The notes under the pieces were generated by a model. The model had not been told where the DNA came from. It saw only the letters and a program-made list of their open reading frames with translations, and made no database searches. A program made the position numbers and the translations under genes. A stretch of 64,000 nucleotides of DNA from Sulfitobacter geojensis (GTDB taxonomy: Bacteria > Pseudomonadota > Alphaproteobacteria > Rhodobacterales > Rhodobacteraceae), in contig NZ_JASE01000005.1 in the NCBI RefSeq assembly GCF_000622325.1, positions 1,116,001 through 1,180,000 of the forward strand, given 5' to 3'. This document shows, in pieces, positions 1 through 8,954 of this stretch (the stretch's first letter is position 1; each line of letters starts with the position of its first letter).

Positions 1-66
1 GCGGATGAAACCGTCCGTCTGACGGGCATTTACCACAACCTGATACGCACATGGGCGGAGACCTGA
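1..66 (+). CDS. 3' end of unidentified gene upstream of exbB
   Basis: The first 63 bases read as 21 open codons in frame 1, ending in TGA at 64-66, three bases before the exbB ATG. The C-terminal residues include RLTGIYHNLIRTWAET. It is too short to assign. The tight spacing suggests it is co-transcribed with exbB-exbD-tonB, so a role in TonB-dependent uptake is possible but not shown. Confidence 0.5.
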   Translation, partial: ADETVRLTGIYHNLIRTWAET

Positions 67-69
67 GAC

Positions 70-924
70 ATGAAAAATATCCCCCTTATCGCCGCCACCT
101 GCGGTTTAATCGCCGTGTCAGGCCCCGCATCCGCCCTTGATCTGGCGGCGCTTCTGGACCCCAACACATTCATGATTGCGCTTGAGCAGGCCGGTCACGA
201 TGAAATGTCGCCGCTTGGCATGTTCATGGCTGCTGATTGGGTCGTGAAAACCGTAATGCTGTTGCTTTTGTTCGCTTCGGCGTCGGTTTGGGTCATCTTT
301 CTGGCGAAGATCATGATCCTGCGGTGGGAGCGCGGCGTTTTGCGCCGTCGCTATCGCCAGTTGGACAAGCTGGGCACGTTGGTCGCGGCCCCGGAAAGGT
401 TTACGAAGAAAAACGGTGTCGTCAGCCGGATGGTGCAGGCCGCGCTGCGCGAACGCGCCAGTTCTGGCGAAGGCGTGCAGATGAAAGCAGGCATCAAAGA
501 GCGCGCCGGTTCTGAAATCGCGCGGATCGAGGCAGGCGCCGCACGGCGCATGAGCCTTGGGGCCGGTGTGCTCGCGAACGTCGGCTCGACCGCGCCTTTT
601 GTCGGTCTGTTCGGCACGGTCTGGGGTATCATGAACAGCTTTATCTCTATTTCGGAAAGCAACACGACCAATCTGGCAATCGTCGCCCCCGGCATCGCCG
701 AAGCGTTGTTGGCCACAGCCATCGGTCTGGTCGCAGCCATTCCGGCAGTGATTTTCTATAACATTCTGGCGCGCAGTATCGGCGGCTATAAGGTCATGTT
801 GGCAGACGCAGGTGCGTTGGTCGAACGCACCTTGTCGCGTGACCTTGATCTGGCGGCATTGACGGACAACGCGGGCACAACACCACGGCGTCTGGCAAGC
901 GTGCCGACACAGGCAGCGGAGTAA
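70..924 (+). CDS. exbB: ExbB, MotA/TolQ/ExbB proton channel subunit
   Basis: 284 residues. ExbB forms the inner-membrane proton channel that, with ExbD, energises TonB. The N-terminus (about 1-22, ending near ASALD) looks like a signal peptide, as in the longer alphaproteobacterial ExbB form. A first membrane segment lies at about 54-80 ([20 protein letters not shown]). After a cytoplasmic loop come the two family helices at about 166-190 ([16 protein letters not shown]) and 205-232 ([19 protein letters not shown]), which carry the conserved small/polar lining residues. It is followed after 5 bases by exbD and then tonB, the standard order. TolQ is an alternative, but the tonB neighbour favours ExbB. 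Confidence 0.93.
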   Translation: MKNIPLIAATCGLIAVSGPASALDLAALLDPNTFMIALEQAGHDEMSPLGMFMAADWVVKTVMLLLLFASASVWVIFLAKIMILRWERGVLRRRYRQLDKLGTLVAAPERFTKKNGVVSRMVQAALRERASSGEGVQMKAGIKERAGSEIARIEAGAARRMSLGAGVLANVGSTAPFVGLFGTVWGIMNSFISISESNTTNLAIVAPGIAEALLATAIGLVAAIPAVIFYNILARSIGGYKVMLADAGALVERTLSRDLDLAALTDNAGTTPRRLASVPTQAAE

Positions 925-929
925 GTTGC

Positions 930-1397
930 ATGGCATCCCGTATCCGTGCCGACGACGACGGCGAGTTGAGTGAAAACAGCGAAATCAACGTCACACCTTT
1001 TATTGACGTGATGTTGGTGCTGCTGATCATCTTTATGATCGCGGCACCGCTTTCGACTGTTGATATTCCCGTTGAACTGCCCGTGGCTGTCGCTGACGCG
1101 CCCGACCGCCCGTCAGAACCTGTGTTCATCACGATCACCGAAGACCTCGCGCTTTCGGTGGGCGAGACCAGTACCGATCTGGACCGGTTATTTATCGACG
1201 TCGGGATTGCCACAAAGCAGAAACGCGACACGCGTATCTTTATTCGTGCTGACAAGTCCGTGCCTTACGGCGAATTTATCCGCGTGATGAACATCCTGCG
1301 GGCGGACGGGTTTTTAAAGGTCGGATTGGTTGGTCTGGACGAAACCGCCGCACAAGAACCCGACGTGGATGGCCCGCAATCGGCGGTTCAACCATGA
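930..1397 (+). CDS. exbD: ExbD biopolymer transport protein
   Basis: 155 residues. This is the second subunit of the ExbB-ExbD-TonB energy-transducing complex. One membrane helix lies at about 24-45 (FIDVMLVLLIIFMIAAP). It is preceded by the family motif EINVTPFIDVM, whose Asp (residue 26) corresponds to the essential proton-path aspartate. The periplasmic domain fills the rest, ending in the usual G-L-V-G-L-D-E region at about 138-145. Its last four bases overlap the tonB start (ATGA), which indicates translational coupling. Confidence 0.93.
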   Translation: MASRIRADDDGELSENSEINVTPFIDVMLVLLIIFMIAAPLSTVDIPVELPVAVADAPDRPSEPVFITITEDLALSVGETSTDLDRLFIDVGIATKQKRDTRIFIRADKSVPYGEFIRVMNILRADGFLKVGLVGLDETAAQEPDVDGPQSAVQP

Positions 1398-2239
1398 GCC
1401 TGACCTTTCCTTCGGCTGGCGTTAAACCATGGTTCTGGCTGCCAGCCATCGGCCTTAGTGCGGTGCTCCATATCGGTTTTCCGGCCCAGATATTGAGCCA
1501 GACCGGACAGGTCGAGCCGGCCCCGCCCCAACGCGAAGGGATCACCGGCGCAATCATGTTTGACCTGTCGGACATCATCGCCGCTCCTTCTGCCTTGGCC
1601 GAAGACAGCGCCGCCCAGCAGGAAAGCCGCGAGGCACCGACCGTTACGGAAAGCCCTGAAGCAGTTGAAGCGGCGCAGGCGGCGGAACAGCCGATCCTTA
1701 GCCAGATTCCTTATGACGTCGAGGACGAGAGCCTGAAATTCGGCGTCGCCGCCCCTGAACCGGAGGCGGAAACCGAAGAGAAGGCCGAAGAAATCGCTGC
1801 CGAGCAAGACCCCGAGCAGGTCGATGTCGAAAGTCAGGTGGGTGCAACCGACAGCGAAGCGGCGGAGCAATCCGTTGCCGGTGTGCAGGCCGAAACCGAA
1901 GCCGAAACAGCACAGGCATCAAGCGAAGGTTTAACCGCCGACCAAACAGCAGAAATTCAGGAATGGCAGAAAAGCATCGTCTTGCTGATCAGCAAGGCCA
2001 AGACTTATCCAGACAAGGCGCGCCGGCAAAAGATCGAGGGCGACGTGCAAATCCGCTTTGTGCTGGATCGCTACGGTGCGGTGGTTCTGGCCGAGGTGGC
2101 GCAATCATCAGGGTTTCCCGTTCTTGACGCAGCTGCGATCCGTACGGTTGAGCAGATCGAAAAAATGCCAACGCCGCCGAACTATCTAAAAGGGAACGAA
2201 TTTACCCTGCAAATCCCGCTGCGCTACCGGTTCAGATGA
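1394..2239 (+). CDS. tonB: TonB energy transducer with acidic linker
   Basis: 281 residues. TonB couples the ExbBD proton channel to outer-membrane receptors. An N-terminal anchor lies at about 13-35 (WFWLPAIGLSAVLHIGF). The C-terminal TonB domain spans about 190-281 and has the typical start KTYPDKARRQ followed by G-D-V-Q-I-R-F-V-L-D and the YRFR end. The linker at about 60-185 is rich in Glu, Ala and Gln and poor in Pro and Lys, unlike the classical (EP)n(KP)n spacer. The gene overlaps exbD at the start and runs 16 bases into the convergent oxidase gene at its end. No receptor gene is visible in the window, so the ligand is unknown. Confidence 0.9.
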   Translation: MSLTFPSAGVKPWFWLPAIGLSAVLHIGFPAQILSQTGQVEPAPPQREGITGAIMFDLSDIIAAPSALAEDSAAQQESREAPTVTESPEAVEAAQAAEQPILSQIPYDVEDESLKFGVAAPEPEAETEEKAEEIAAEQDPEQVDVESQVGATDSEAAEQSVAGVQAETEAETAQASSEGLTADQTAEIQEWQKSIVLLISKAKTYPDKARRQKIEGDVQIRFVLDRYGAVVLAEVAQSSGFPVLDAAAIRTVEQIEKMPTPPNYLKGNEFTLQIPLRYRFR

Positions 2240-3312
2240 AGCATTTCGGGCGTGATGTCATCGATGGTGGCGCAGCCAGCAAGCAACATCGCGACCTCTA
2301 GTTCATCACGCAACAGCCGCAAAACATGGCTGACGCCCAATTCACCAGCCACCGCCAGACCACACACAACCGGTCGGCCCACCAACACGGCCTTGGCCCC
2401 TAATGCCAGCGCGACCAGAATATCAATACCGCGCCGGATGCCGCCATCAACAAGAACAGGATAAGCCGCACCGACCTTTTCCACAATTGCGGGCAGGACA
2501 TCCAGTGTTGCCGGTGCCCCGTCGAGAACCCGCCCGCCATGGTTTGACACGATGACGCCGGCCGCGCCGATCTGCACGGCTTTGGCTGCGTCCTCGGGAT
2601 GCAGAATGCCCTTTAACACCACAGGGGCATTTAACGTTTCAATCAGCCAGGCAACGTCATCCCAATCAGGCAGGTCGGGCGCAATGCGATCAAACACCAA
2701 CGACTGCCCGTCCGTGAGCGGGGCAAAACGAGGGCGCGGCACATGCGCAAGATTCACCGGCGTGATATCCGGGGGCAGTTGAAACCGCGCTTCAATCTCG
2801 CGGTCCCGAACACCCTGAACGGGCGCGTCGATCGTCAGAACAATTGTTGTGAATCCCGCGGTCAGGGCCGACTGCGCAACCGCATGCGTCGCCTCGCGAC
2901 TTCCCATCCAATAAAGCTGAAACCAGTCACAGCTTTGTGCGGCTGTGCGCAATCGGGTCATGTCCACGCTGCTTTGTGCACTCAGGATCATCTTGATCTC
3001 TTGGGCTTCGGCCCCGCGTGCCGTTGCGATTTCGCCCGCATCATCCAGCAACCGGTGATAGGCAAAAGGCGCAACAAGGAACGGTGCCGCCAACGGTTTG
3101 CCAAGAAGTGTCGTCGCCGTGGAGCCGCCGCCCAGTGATCGCAAATGGCGTGGTGTGATCTGCGCGCGCGCAAAGGCATGCGTATTCGCCTGCAAGGTTC
3201 GTTCATCACCGGCACCGGCAAGGAAATAGGCGCTGTTTTCGGCGCTCATCAGTTGGGGGGCACGCGCATAATACGCATTCAAAGTCGCGGGGAGTTGGTG
3301 AGGTTCTGGCAC
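2224..3312 (-). CDS. FMN-dependent alpha-hydroxy acid oxidase/dehydrogenase
   Basis: 362 residues, close to the usual 350-390 of the lactate/glycolate oxidase family. These flavoenzymes oxidise an L-2-hydroxyacid to the 2-oxoacid. Visible landmarks are the FMN barrel, QLYWMG at about 132-137, the TIDAP region, the catalytic SNHGGRVLDGAP (His and Arg) at about 256-267, and the phosphate-binding DGGIRRGIDILVALALGA near 290-307. The start is a GTG at 3312. No strong Shine-Dalgarno site is seen, so a later start is possible. It converges with tonB. The substrate (lactate, glycolate, mandelate or other) cannot be read from sequence. Confidence 0.85.
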   Translation of the reverse strand: MPEPHQLPATLNAYYARAPQLMSAENSAYFLAGAGDERTLQANTHAFARAQITPRHLRSLGGGSTATTLLGKPLAAPFLVAPFAYHRLLDDAGEIATARGAEAQEIKMILSAQSSVDMTRLRTAAQSCDWFQLYWMGSREATHAVAQSALTAGFTTIVLTIDAPVQGVRDREIEARFQLPPDITPVNLAHVPRPRFAPLTDGQSLVFDRIAPDLPDWDDVAWLIETLNAPVVLKGILHPEDAAKAVQIGAAGVIVSNHGGRVLDGAPATLDVLPAIVEKVGAAYPVLVDGGIRRGIDILVALALGAKAVLVGRPVVCGLAVAGELGVSHVLRLLRDELEVAMLLAGCATIDDITPEMLHLNR

Positions 3313-3783
3313 GGGATTTGCAATCTATGACGGATGTGGCTGTTCGTTCATTCGCCTGCGACTGGGGGAAGGGCGGCAGGTGACGACGAACCGCCCAATC
3401 CTAACCTGTTCATCAACCGGTTGAAAGCAGCGAGGGATGCCAAGCAATAGGGTTTATCAGCACGACCTCTCACCAACGCCTTCAAAGTACTAAGCTGCTT
3501 TGTCATGGGCAGGGATATCCGTTGCCTGAACCGGTCGTCGCTCGCGGGCTCCGGTCGGGCTTAACAAACTTGACAGAAGGTGGGCTGGTTCCTAGGTGGC
3601 ATAGGACCGCGAGGGGGCCGCATTTCGACCTAAGCGACTTATGATATCGTCGGCTTGGCCGTCGCAAGGCGAAATTTTGCATCGTATTTATAGATGCTGC
3701 CGTTGCCAGGGCGCTGGAAGATGTGAGTGCCAGAACGACGCATAAAAACGGGCTAGTTCCAAATGCCCCCAAGGATCAGACCG
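3313..3783. other. intergenic region between the oxidase and RND genes
   Basis: About 470 bases between divergent genes with no convincing coding sequence; the short open frames on the minus strand lack ribosome sites and recognisable content. Near the RND side is an inverted repeat at 3679-3697 (GCATC, nine bases, GATGC) spanning an AT-rich GTATTTATA core. It could be a repressor operator or promoter element for the efflux operon. This is only a suggestion. Confidence 0.35.
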
Positions 3784-4929
3784 ATGACAGATGAAATCGC
3801 AAAACCGACCGGACCGGAGGGGGCTGGCAGCTCCCCTCAGGCTTTGACCTTTACCTCGGACAAGGGCGCGTCCCGTTCGACATGGATCGCGGGGGCATTG
3901 GTGATCGCGATTGTGGGCTGGATGGGCAGCGGATTTATCTTCCCAACCGCAGACAACGATCCTGTCACCAAGCGCGAGGATTTGAAGCCGGTCGCCGTGG
4001 CGGTGACGCAATCAGTTGCCGAAACCGTGACGCAATTTTATCAGGCCGAAGGGCAGGCTTTGCCGGATCGCGACACATCACTGCGGGCCGAAATTTCCGG
4101 TGATATTGCGGAGGTTCTTGTGACCAAGGGGCAGGATGTTACAGCGGGCACTGTCATTGCCCGTTTTGATCCCGCCAATAACGAAGCGGATACCCGCCGC
4201 GCGGCAGAAGAGCTGACCCGCGCCCAACGCGAGTTTGATAATGCCGAACAATTACTGGACCGCGGTGTCGCAACCGTGGACCGTGTGACGCAGGCACGTG
4301 CGGCTTTAGCGGCGGCGCAAGCTCAGGTGACGACGGCACAACAGGATGCCAAAGCACTGACGATCACGGCGCCATTTGATGGCCGAATTGAAACGCTTGA
4401 TCTGGATGCAGGCGAATTTGTCGCAGCGGGCGCAGACGTCGGGCGGCTGGTTGATATCACACCGCTTACCGTCGCCATTCAGGTGCCTCAACAGTCGCTT
4501 GGGCGCATCGCTGTCGGGCAATCGGCCACAGTGAAATTCATCACCGGTGAAGAGCGCGACGGTAAGGTTACTTTTGTCGGGACTGCCGCCGCTTCCGAAA
4601 CGCGCACCTTTCTGGCCGAAGTCGAGATTGCCAATGATGATGGTGCCATTCCCGCCGGTATTTCTGCGGAAGTCGTGATCCCCACCGGCGAAGTCACAGC
4701 GCATTTTCTGTCCCCCTCAATCGTTTCGCTGAATACCGAAGGCACTTTGGGCGTCAAAACCGTCGATGCGGACAAGCAGGTCACCTTTTACCCCATCGAC
4801 ATAGTGCGCGCGCAGATTGATGGCATCTGGGTCACGGGTCTGCCTGCCGCGGTCGATGTGATTACCGTCGGGCAGGGGTATGTGAACGAGGGCGAGGTCG
4901 TGGCCCCCTCTGCGCAGGAGCTAAACTGA
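3784..4929 (+). CDS. RND efflux periplasmic adaptor (membrane fusion protein)
   Basis: 381 residues. It links an RND pump to an outer-membrane channel. The ATG at 3784 is chosen over the in-frame ATG at 3763 because AAGGA at 3771-3775 lies eight bases before it. One N-terminal membrane helix lies at about 33-55 (STWIAGALVIAIVGWMGSG). Then come the split lipoyl domain (AEISGDIAEVLVTKGQDV and ITAPFDGRIETLDLDAGEF) around a short alpha hairpin at about 135-185, and the beta-barrel domain. The stop overlaps the pump start (TGATG). No TolC-type gene is adjacent, so the channel must come from elsewhere. Confidence 0.9.
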   Translation: MTDEIAKPTGPEGAGSSPQALTFTSDKGASRSTWIAGALVIAIVGWMGSGFIFPTADNDPVTKREDLKPVAVAVTQSVAETVTQFYQAEGQALPDRDTSLRAEISGDIAEVLVTKGQDVTAGTVIARFDPANNEADTRRAAEELTRAQREFDNAEQLLDRGVATVDRVTQARAALAAAQAQVTTAQQDAKALTITAPFDGRIETLDLDAGEFVAAGADVGRLVDITPLTVAIQVPQQSLGRIAVGQSATVKFITGEERDGKVTFVGTAAASETRTFLAEVEIANDDGAIPAGISAEVVIPTGEVTAHFLSPSIVSLNTEGTLGVKTVDADKQVTFYPIDIVRAQIDGIWVTGLPAAVDVITVGQGYVNEGEVVAPSAQELN

Positions 4930-7900
4930 TGGAGGGCATCATCAACGCGGCCTTCTCCCGCTCGCGTGTTGTTGTCATGGCCTTGTTGATGGTGCTGACC
5001 GTTGGTGCTTTTGCCTATGTGTCGATCCCCAAAGAAGCCAATCCCGAAGTGCCACTGCCGCTGTTTTATGTCTCGACCGGACTGGACGGGATCAGCCCGT
5101 CGGACGCCGAGCGGTTGCTTTTGGAACCGATGGAGACTGAATTCGCCTCCATTGCAGGGTTGGACAGCATGAAATCCGACGCCTCCGAAGGGTTTGCCAG
5201 TATCCAGCTGGAGTTCCTGCCCGGTGGCGACAATGACGAAGCGCTGGATAAGGTGCGCGAGGCGGTCGACCGTGTGGAATCCGAACTGCCGGATGATGCC
5301 AATGACGTTATCATCACCGAGATTAACACGGCGCTGTTTCCGATCATCACTGCCATTCTGTCCGGCCCTGTGCCGGAGCGGACGCTGAACACTCTGGCCG
5401 AGCGGCTTCAGGAAGAGATCGAAGGTCTTGAAGGGGTTCTTGAGGCAGAAATCGGCGGGCAACGTTTCGAGTTTCTCGAAGTGCTGATCGACCCGACGGT
5501 GTTCCAGACCTACAACCTGTCGTTTGACGAATTGATCGGCCAGATCCAGCGCAACAACCGCTTGATTGCGGCGGGGGCGATTGAAACGGGATCGGGGCGT
5601 ATCGTGTTGAAAGTGCCCGGCCTGATCGAGGATCTTGATGACGTTATGGCAATGCCCGTCAAAGTGCGCGGCAATGCGGTGGTGACATTCGGTGATGTCG
5701 CAACGATCCGGCGCACCTTCGAGGACCCGAGTTCATTTGCGCGCATCAACGGCCAACCTGCCCTTGCGCTGGAGGTGACCAAAAGGTCCGGCGCGAACAT
5801 CATTGATACGGTGTCGGATGTGAAGGCGCTGGTCCAAGAGTTGCGCGTGGACTGGCCCGAAAGCGTCGAGATCACCTATCTGCAGGACCAAAGCAAACAG
5901 GTCAAAGACATGCTGAGCGATCTGGAGGCCAATGTCATTGCCGCCGTGATCCTAGTGATGATCGTAATTGTACTGGCCCTTGGCATGCGCTCTGCAATCC
6001 TTGTGGGGCTTTCTATTCCGGGGGCATTTCTTGCTGGTGTGATTGCGCTCTGGTCGATGGGGTTCACCATGAACATCGTTGTGTTGTTCTCGTTGATCCT
6101 GGTGGTGGGCATGTTGGTCGATGGGGCCATTGTCACGACCGAACTGGCGGATCGCAAACTGCAAGACGGGGCCGCCCCGAAAGAGGCATACGCCTTTGCG
6201 GCGAAACGTATGGCATGGCCCATCATCGCATCCACGGCGACCACGCTGAGTGTCTTTTTCCCGCTGCTGTTCTGGACCGGTATGGTGGGGGAATTTATGA
6301 AATTTCTGCCGATCACCGTCATTCTCACCCTGTTTGCCTCGCTGTTCATGGCACTGGTTTTTATTCCCGTGGTGGGCGGGTTGATCGGCAAACGCCAGCC
6401 CCAGACCGCCAAAGCGAAATCACAGCTGCATGCCGCCGAATTGGGCGACCCGCGTAACATGACGGGGTTCACGGGCGGGTATGTCCGGCTGCTGGAATGG
6501 GCCATCCTGCGCCCCGCCGCCACGCTATTGTTGGCGTTTGCATTGCTGCTGGGCGGCTTCGGAATGTACGGTGTCTTTGGCAAGGGCGTCAGCTTTTTTC
6601 CCTCAGTGGAACCTGAATTCATGCAGGTTCAGGTCCGCGCACGCGACAATTTTTCGATCTTTGAAAGGGACGCTTTGGTGCGGGCCGTCGAAGAGCGCCT
6701 TCTTGGATATGACGAAATTGCCAGCATCTATGCCCGTTCCATGATGAGCGCCGGGCAGGGAGACGAAGAAACCATCGGCACGCTGCAACTTGAATTGACG
6801 GAGTGGGATACCCGTCGCACCGCTGCCGAAATTGGCGAGGATATCCGCGAGAGCGTCGCGGACATCGCCGGCATCGACGTACAGGTGCAGACCGAAAGTG
6901 GCGGGCCGACTGCCGGCAAGCCGGTCAACCTTCAAATCACCGCCCGTGATCCTGCGGTGCAGGGCAAAGCCGTCCAGCAAATTCGCGATATCATGGATGG
7001 TCTGGGCGGGTTCACGGATGTGACCGATACACGTCCGGTTCCGGGGGTAGAGGTGTCCATCCTTGTGAACCGTGCGGAAGCCGCCCGTTTTGGCGCGGAC
7101 GTCAGCCTGCTGGGGCAGGCGGTGCAGCTGCTGACCCAAGGCATCACTGTGGCCGATTACCGCCCTGATGACGTGGACGGTTCGCTGGACATCCGTGTGC
7201 GTTTCCCGCGCGAGGAGCGTTCGTTGTCGGAACTGGCAGGGCTGCGGGTGCCCACGGCCTCGGGTCTTGTTCCGATCTCGAATTTTGTCACCTTCGCCCC
7301 CTCCGAACGCACCGGCATCATCCGCCGCATTGATGAAAAACGCGTCACCACCATCGAGGCGAATGTCGCCCCGGGCATTCTGGTGAACGATCAGGTCGTT
7401 GCCCTGACCGCAGCCCTCAACGGGGCCGACCTGCCTGAGGGGGTGAATTTCAGCTTTGCGGGCGAAGCCGAGGATCAAGCCGAAAGCATGATCTTCCTTG
7501 TCAGCGCCTTTGCGGCTGCGATCTTTATGATGTTTGTGATCCTCGTGATCCAGTTCAACAACTTCTTTCAGGCCTTTATTGTGATGAGCGCGATCGTGTT
7601 CTCGATTGCGGGGGTGCTGTTGGGGCTGATCATCACGGGCCGCCCCTTTGGTGTGGTGATGGGGGGGATCGGGGTGATCGCCCTGGCCGGTATTGTTGTG
7701 AACAACAACATCGTATTGATCGACACTTACAACGATCTGAAGAAATCCGGCCAAGCCCCGCTTGAGGCCGCATTGCGCACCGGCGCGCAACGTCTGCGTC
7801 CCGTTATCCTGACCTCGGTGACGACGGCGCTCGGACTGATGCCGATGGTGATTGGTGTGAACCTCAACTTCTTCACCCGCGAAATCGTGTATGGCGCGCC

Positions 7901-8051
7901 GTCAACGCAGTGGTGGACCGAGCTTTCCTCGGCCATTGCCGGCGGGTTGGTCGTGGCCACGGTTCTGACCTTGGTCGTGACGCCCGCAATGTTGATGTTG
8001 GGGGAGCGCAACCGGCGCCAAGGCGTCGCCGCGCGGCCCGCAACGGTGTGA
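4929..8051 (+). CDS. RND efflux transporter permease
   Basis: 1040 residues, full length for an AcrB/HAE1-type proton-driven exporter in the inner membrane. Helix 1 lies at about 11-31, followed by the first porter domain. Helices 2-6 are at about 335-490 with the signature ending G-M-L-V-D-G-A-I-V-T-T. The second repeat starts near 530, with helices from about 855 (NNFFQAFIVMSAIVFSIAGV) and GIVVNNNIVLIDTYNDL near 925. The TM4 proton-relay motif reads VDG rather than the VDD of AcrB, so only one of the two aspartates is present. This occurs in other RND subgroups, so the gene is probably intact. Substrate unknown. Confidence 0.9.
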   Translation: MEGIINAAFSRSRVVVMALLMVLTVGAFAYVSIPKEANPEVPLPLFYVSTGLDGISPSDAERLLLEPMETEFASIAGLDSMKSDASEGFASIQLEFLPGGDNDEALDKVREAVDRVESELPDDANDVIITEINTALFPIITAILSGPVPERTLNTLAERLQEEIEGLEGVLEAEIGGQRFEFLEVLIDPTVFQTYNLSFDELIGQIQRNNRLIAAGAIETGSGRIVLKVPGLIEDLDDVMAMPVKVRGNAVVTFGDVATIRRTFEDPSSFARINGQPALALEVTKRSGANIIDTVSDVKALVQELRVDWPESVEITYLQDQSKQVKDMLSDLEANVIAAVILVMIVIVLALGMRSAILVGLSIPGAFLAGVIALWSMGFTMNIVVLFSLILVVGMLVDGAIVTTELADRKLQDGAAPKEAYAFAAKRMAWPIIASTATTLSVFFPLLFWTGMVGEFMKFLPITVILTLFASLFMALVFIPVVGGLIGKRQPQTAKAKSQLHAAELGDPRNMTGFTGGYVRLLEWAILRPAATLLLAFALLLGGFGMYGVFGKGVSFFPSVEPEFMQVQVRARDNFSIFERDALVRAVEERLLGYDEIASIYARSMMSAGQGDEETIGTLQLELTEWDTRRTAAEIGEDIRESVADIAGIDVQVQTESGGPTAGKPVNLQITARDPAVQGKAVQQIRDIMDGLGGFTDVTDTRPVPGVEVSILVNRAEAARFGADVSLLGQAVQLLTQGITVADYRPDDVDGSLDIRVRFPREERSLSELAGLRVPTASGLVPISNFVTFAPSERTGIIRRIDEKRVTTIEANVAPGILVNDQVVALTAALNGADLPEGVNFSFAGEAEDQAESMIFLVSAFAAAIFMMFVILVIQFNNFFQAFIVMSAIVFSIAGVLLGLIITGRPFGVVMGGIGVIALAGIVVNNNIVLIDTYNDLKKSGQAPLEAALRTGAQRLRPVILTSVTTALGLMPMVIGVNLNFFTREIVYGAPSTQWWTELSSAIAGGLVVATVLTLVVTPAMLMLGERNRRQGVAARPATV

Positions 8052-8052
8052 C

Positions 8053-8075
8053 AACGCGGGCGCATTGCCCGCGTT
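8053..8075. terminator. bidirectional hairpin between convergent genes
   Basis: AACGCGGGC at 8053-8061 and GCCCGCGTT at 8067-8075 form a perfect 9-bp stem with loop GCATT. It sits between the ends of the RND pump gene and the DMT transporter gene, as expected for a shared intrinsic terminator. The U-tract is short. Confidence 0.7.
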
Positions 8076-8084
8076 TATGGTGCG

Positions 8085-8954
8085 CTAGGGTTGCAATTTG
8101 CGCCTGCGCTCATGCGCGACAAGCCCGCAAAACACGATGATCGCCGCGCCAATGCTTTCGCGCAGCGTGGCAAGTTCACCAAACATGAAATACCCGACGA
8201 CCAGTGCAAACAGGATGCGGCTGTAGGGAAATGTCGCCAAAGCAGAAACTTCGCCAAAACGGTACGCTTCGACGGTGCATAACATCCCGAAGGTGGCCAA
8301 AGTGCCTGCAACTGCCAAAAGCAAACCATCTTGCAGGGTGATCGCGGTCCAACCGGCAAGAGCGGCGGGCAGGGTGCCAAGGCTGGCCACCAGTCCGATC
8401 CAGAACATGATTGTCGCGGTTTTTTCCGTGCGTGCCAAAACGCGGTTCTGAAAGATCAACAAAGCCGCGGCAAGGGCTGACCCAAGTCCGAAGAGCACAC
8501 CCGTTTCAACCTGAAACCCATTTAGCCCGCTGGCGATGATTACGCCGACAAAACCCAGCATCGCCGTGGTCGCGCGTTTTATGCCGATCCGTTCGCCCAG
8601 CACCAGCGGGGCCAGCGCAATGGTGAACAGGGATGTGGTGAAAGTCAGCGTTGATGCCAGTGCAAGGTCCAGCCGTTGGAAACTTGCGTAATACAGCCAC
8701 CAGCAGATCAGGCTTGTGACACCGCGCACCACCAGACCGGGCCAGCGGGCCGAACGAAACAGGGCAGGGTTGCGCAACGCAATCCAGATCGAGACGATGA
8801 CAAGCTGGCTGATCGACCGGAAGGAAATGATCAATGCAAACGGCACCTCGGGACTGAGGAAACGCAGCACGGTAACGTCAGCGGTAAAGACCGCCGCGCC
8901 AAGGATCAGCAGCGCCGCACCGTACCGATTATTAATGTCCGCAGGTTGCGTCAC
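8085..8954 (-). CDS. DMT-superfamily (EamA) transporter
   Basis: 289 residues, the usual length for a ten-helix drug/metabolite transporter built from two EamA repeats. Hydrophobic helices run the whole length, starting AALLILGAAVFTADVTVLRF and including ALASTLTFTTSLFTIALAPL at the end of the first repeat. The start is a GTG at 8954 that overlaps the stop of the M20 peptidase gene (GTGA), so it is the last gene of the minus-strand operon. Members export or import amino acids and related metabolites. In this operon it may move a product of the amidohydrolase/peptidase steps, which is inference. Confidence 0.85.
   Translation of the reverse strand: MTQPADINNRYGAALLILGAAVFTADVTVLRFLSPEVPFALIISFRSISQLVIVSIWIALRNPALFRSARWPGLVVRGVTSLICWWLYYASFQRLDLALASTLTFTTSLFTIALAPLVLGERIGIKRATTAMLGFVGVIIASGLNGFQVETGVLFGLGSALAAALLIFQNRVLARTEKTATIMFWIGLVASLGTLPAALAGWTAITLQDGLLLAVAGTLATFGMLCTVEAYRFGEVSALATFPYSRILFALVVGYFMFGELATLRESIGAAIIVFCGLVAHERRRKLQP

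Noticed and set aside
118..936. Long minus-strand frames opposite exbB, RND and TRAP genes
   Set aside because: These are open only because of GC-rich third positions in the real genes; they have no homology features or ribosome sites.
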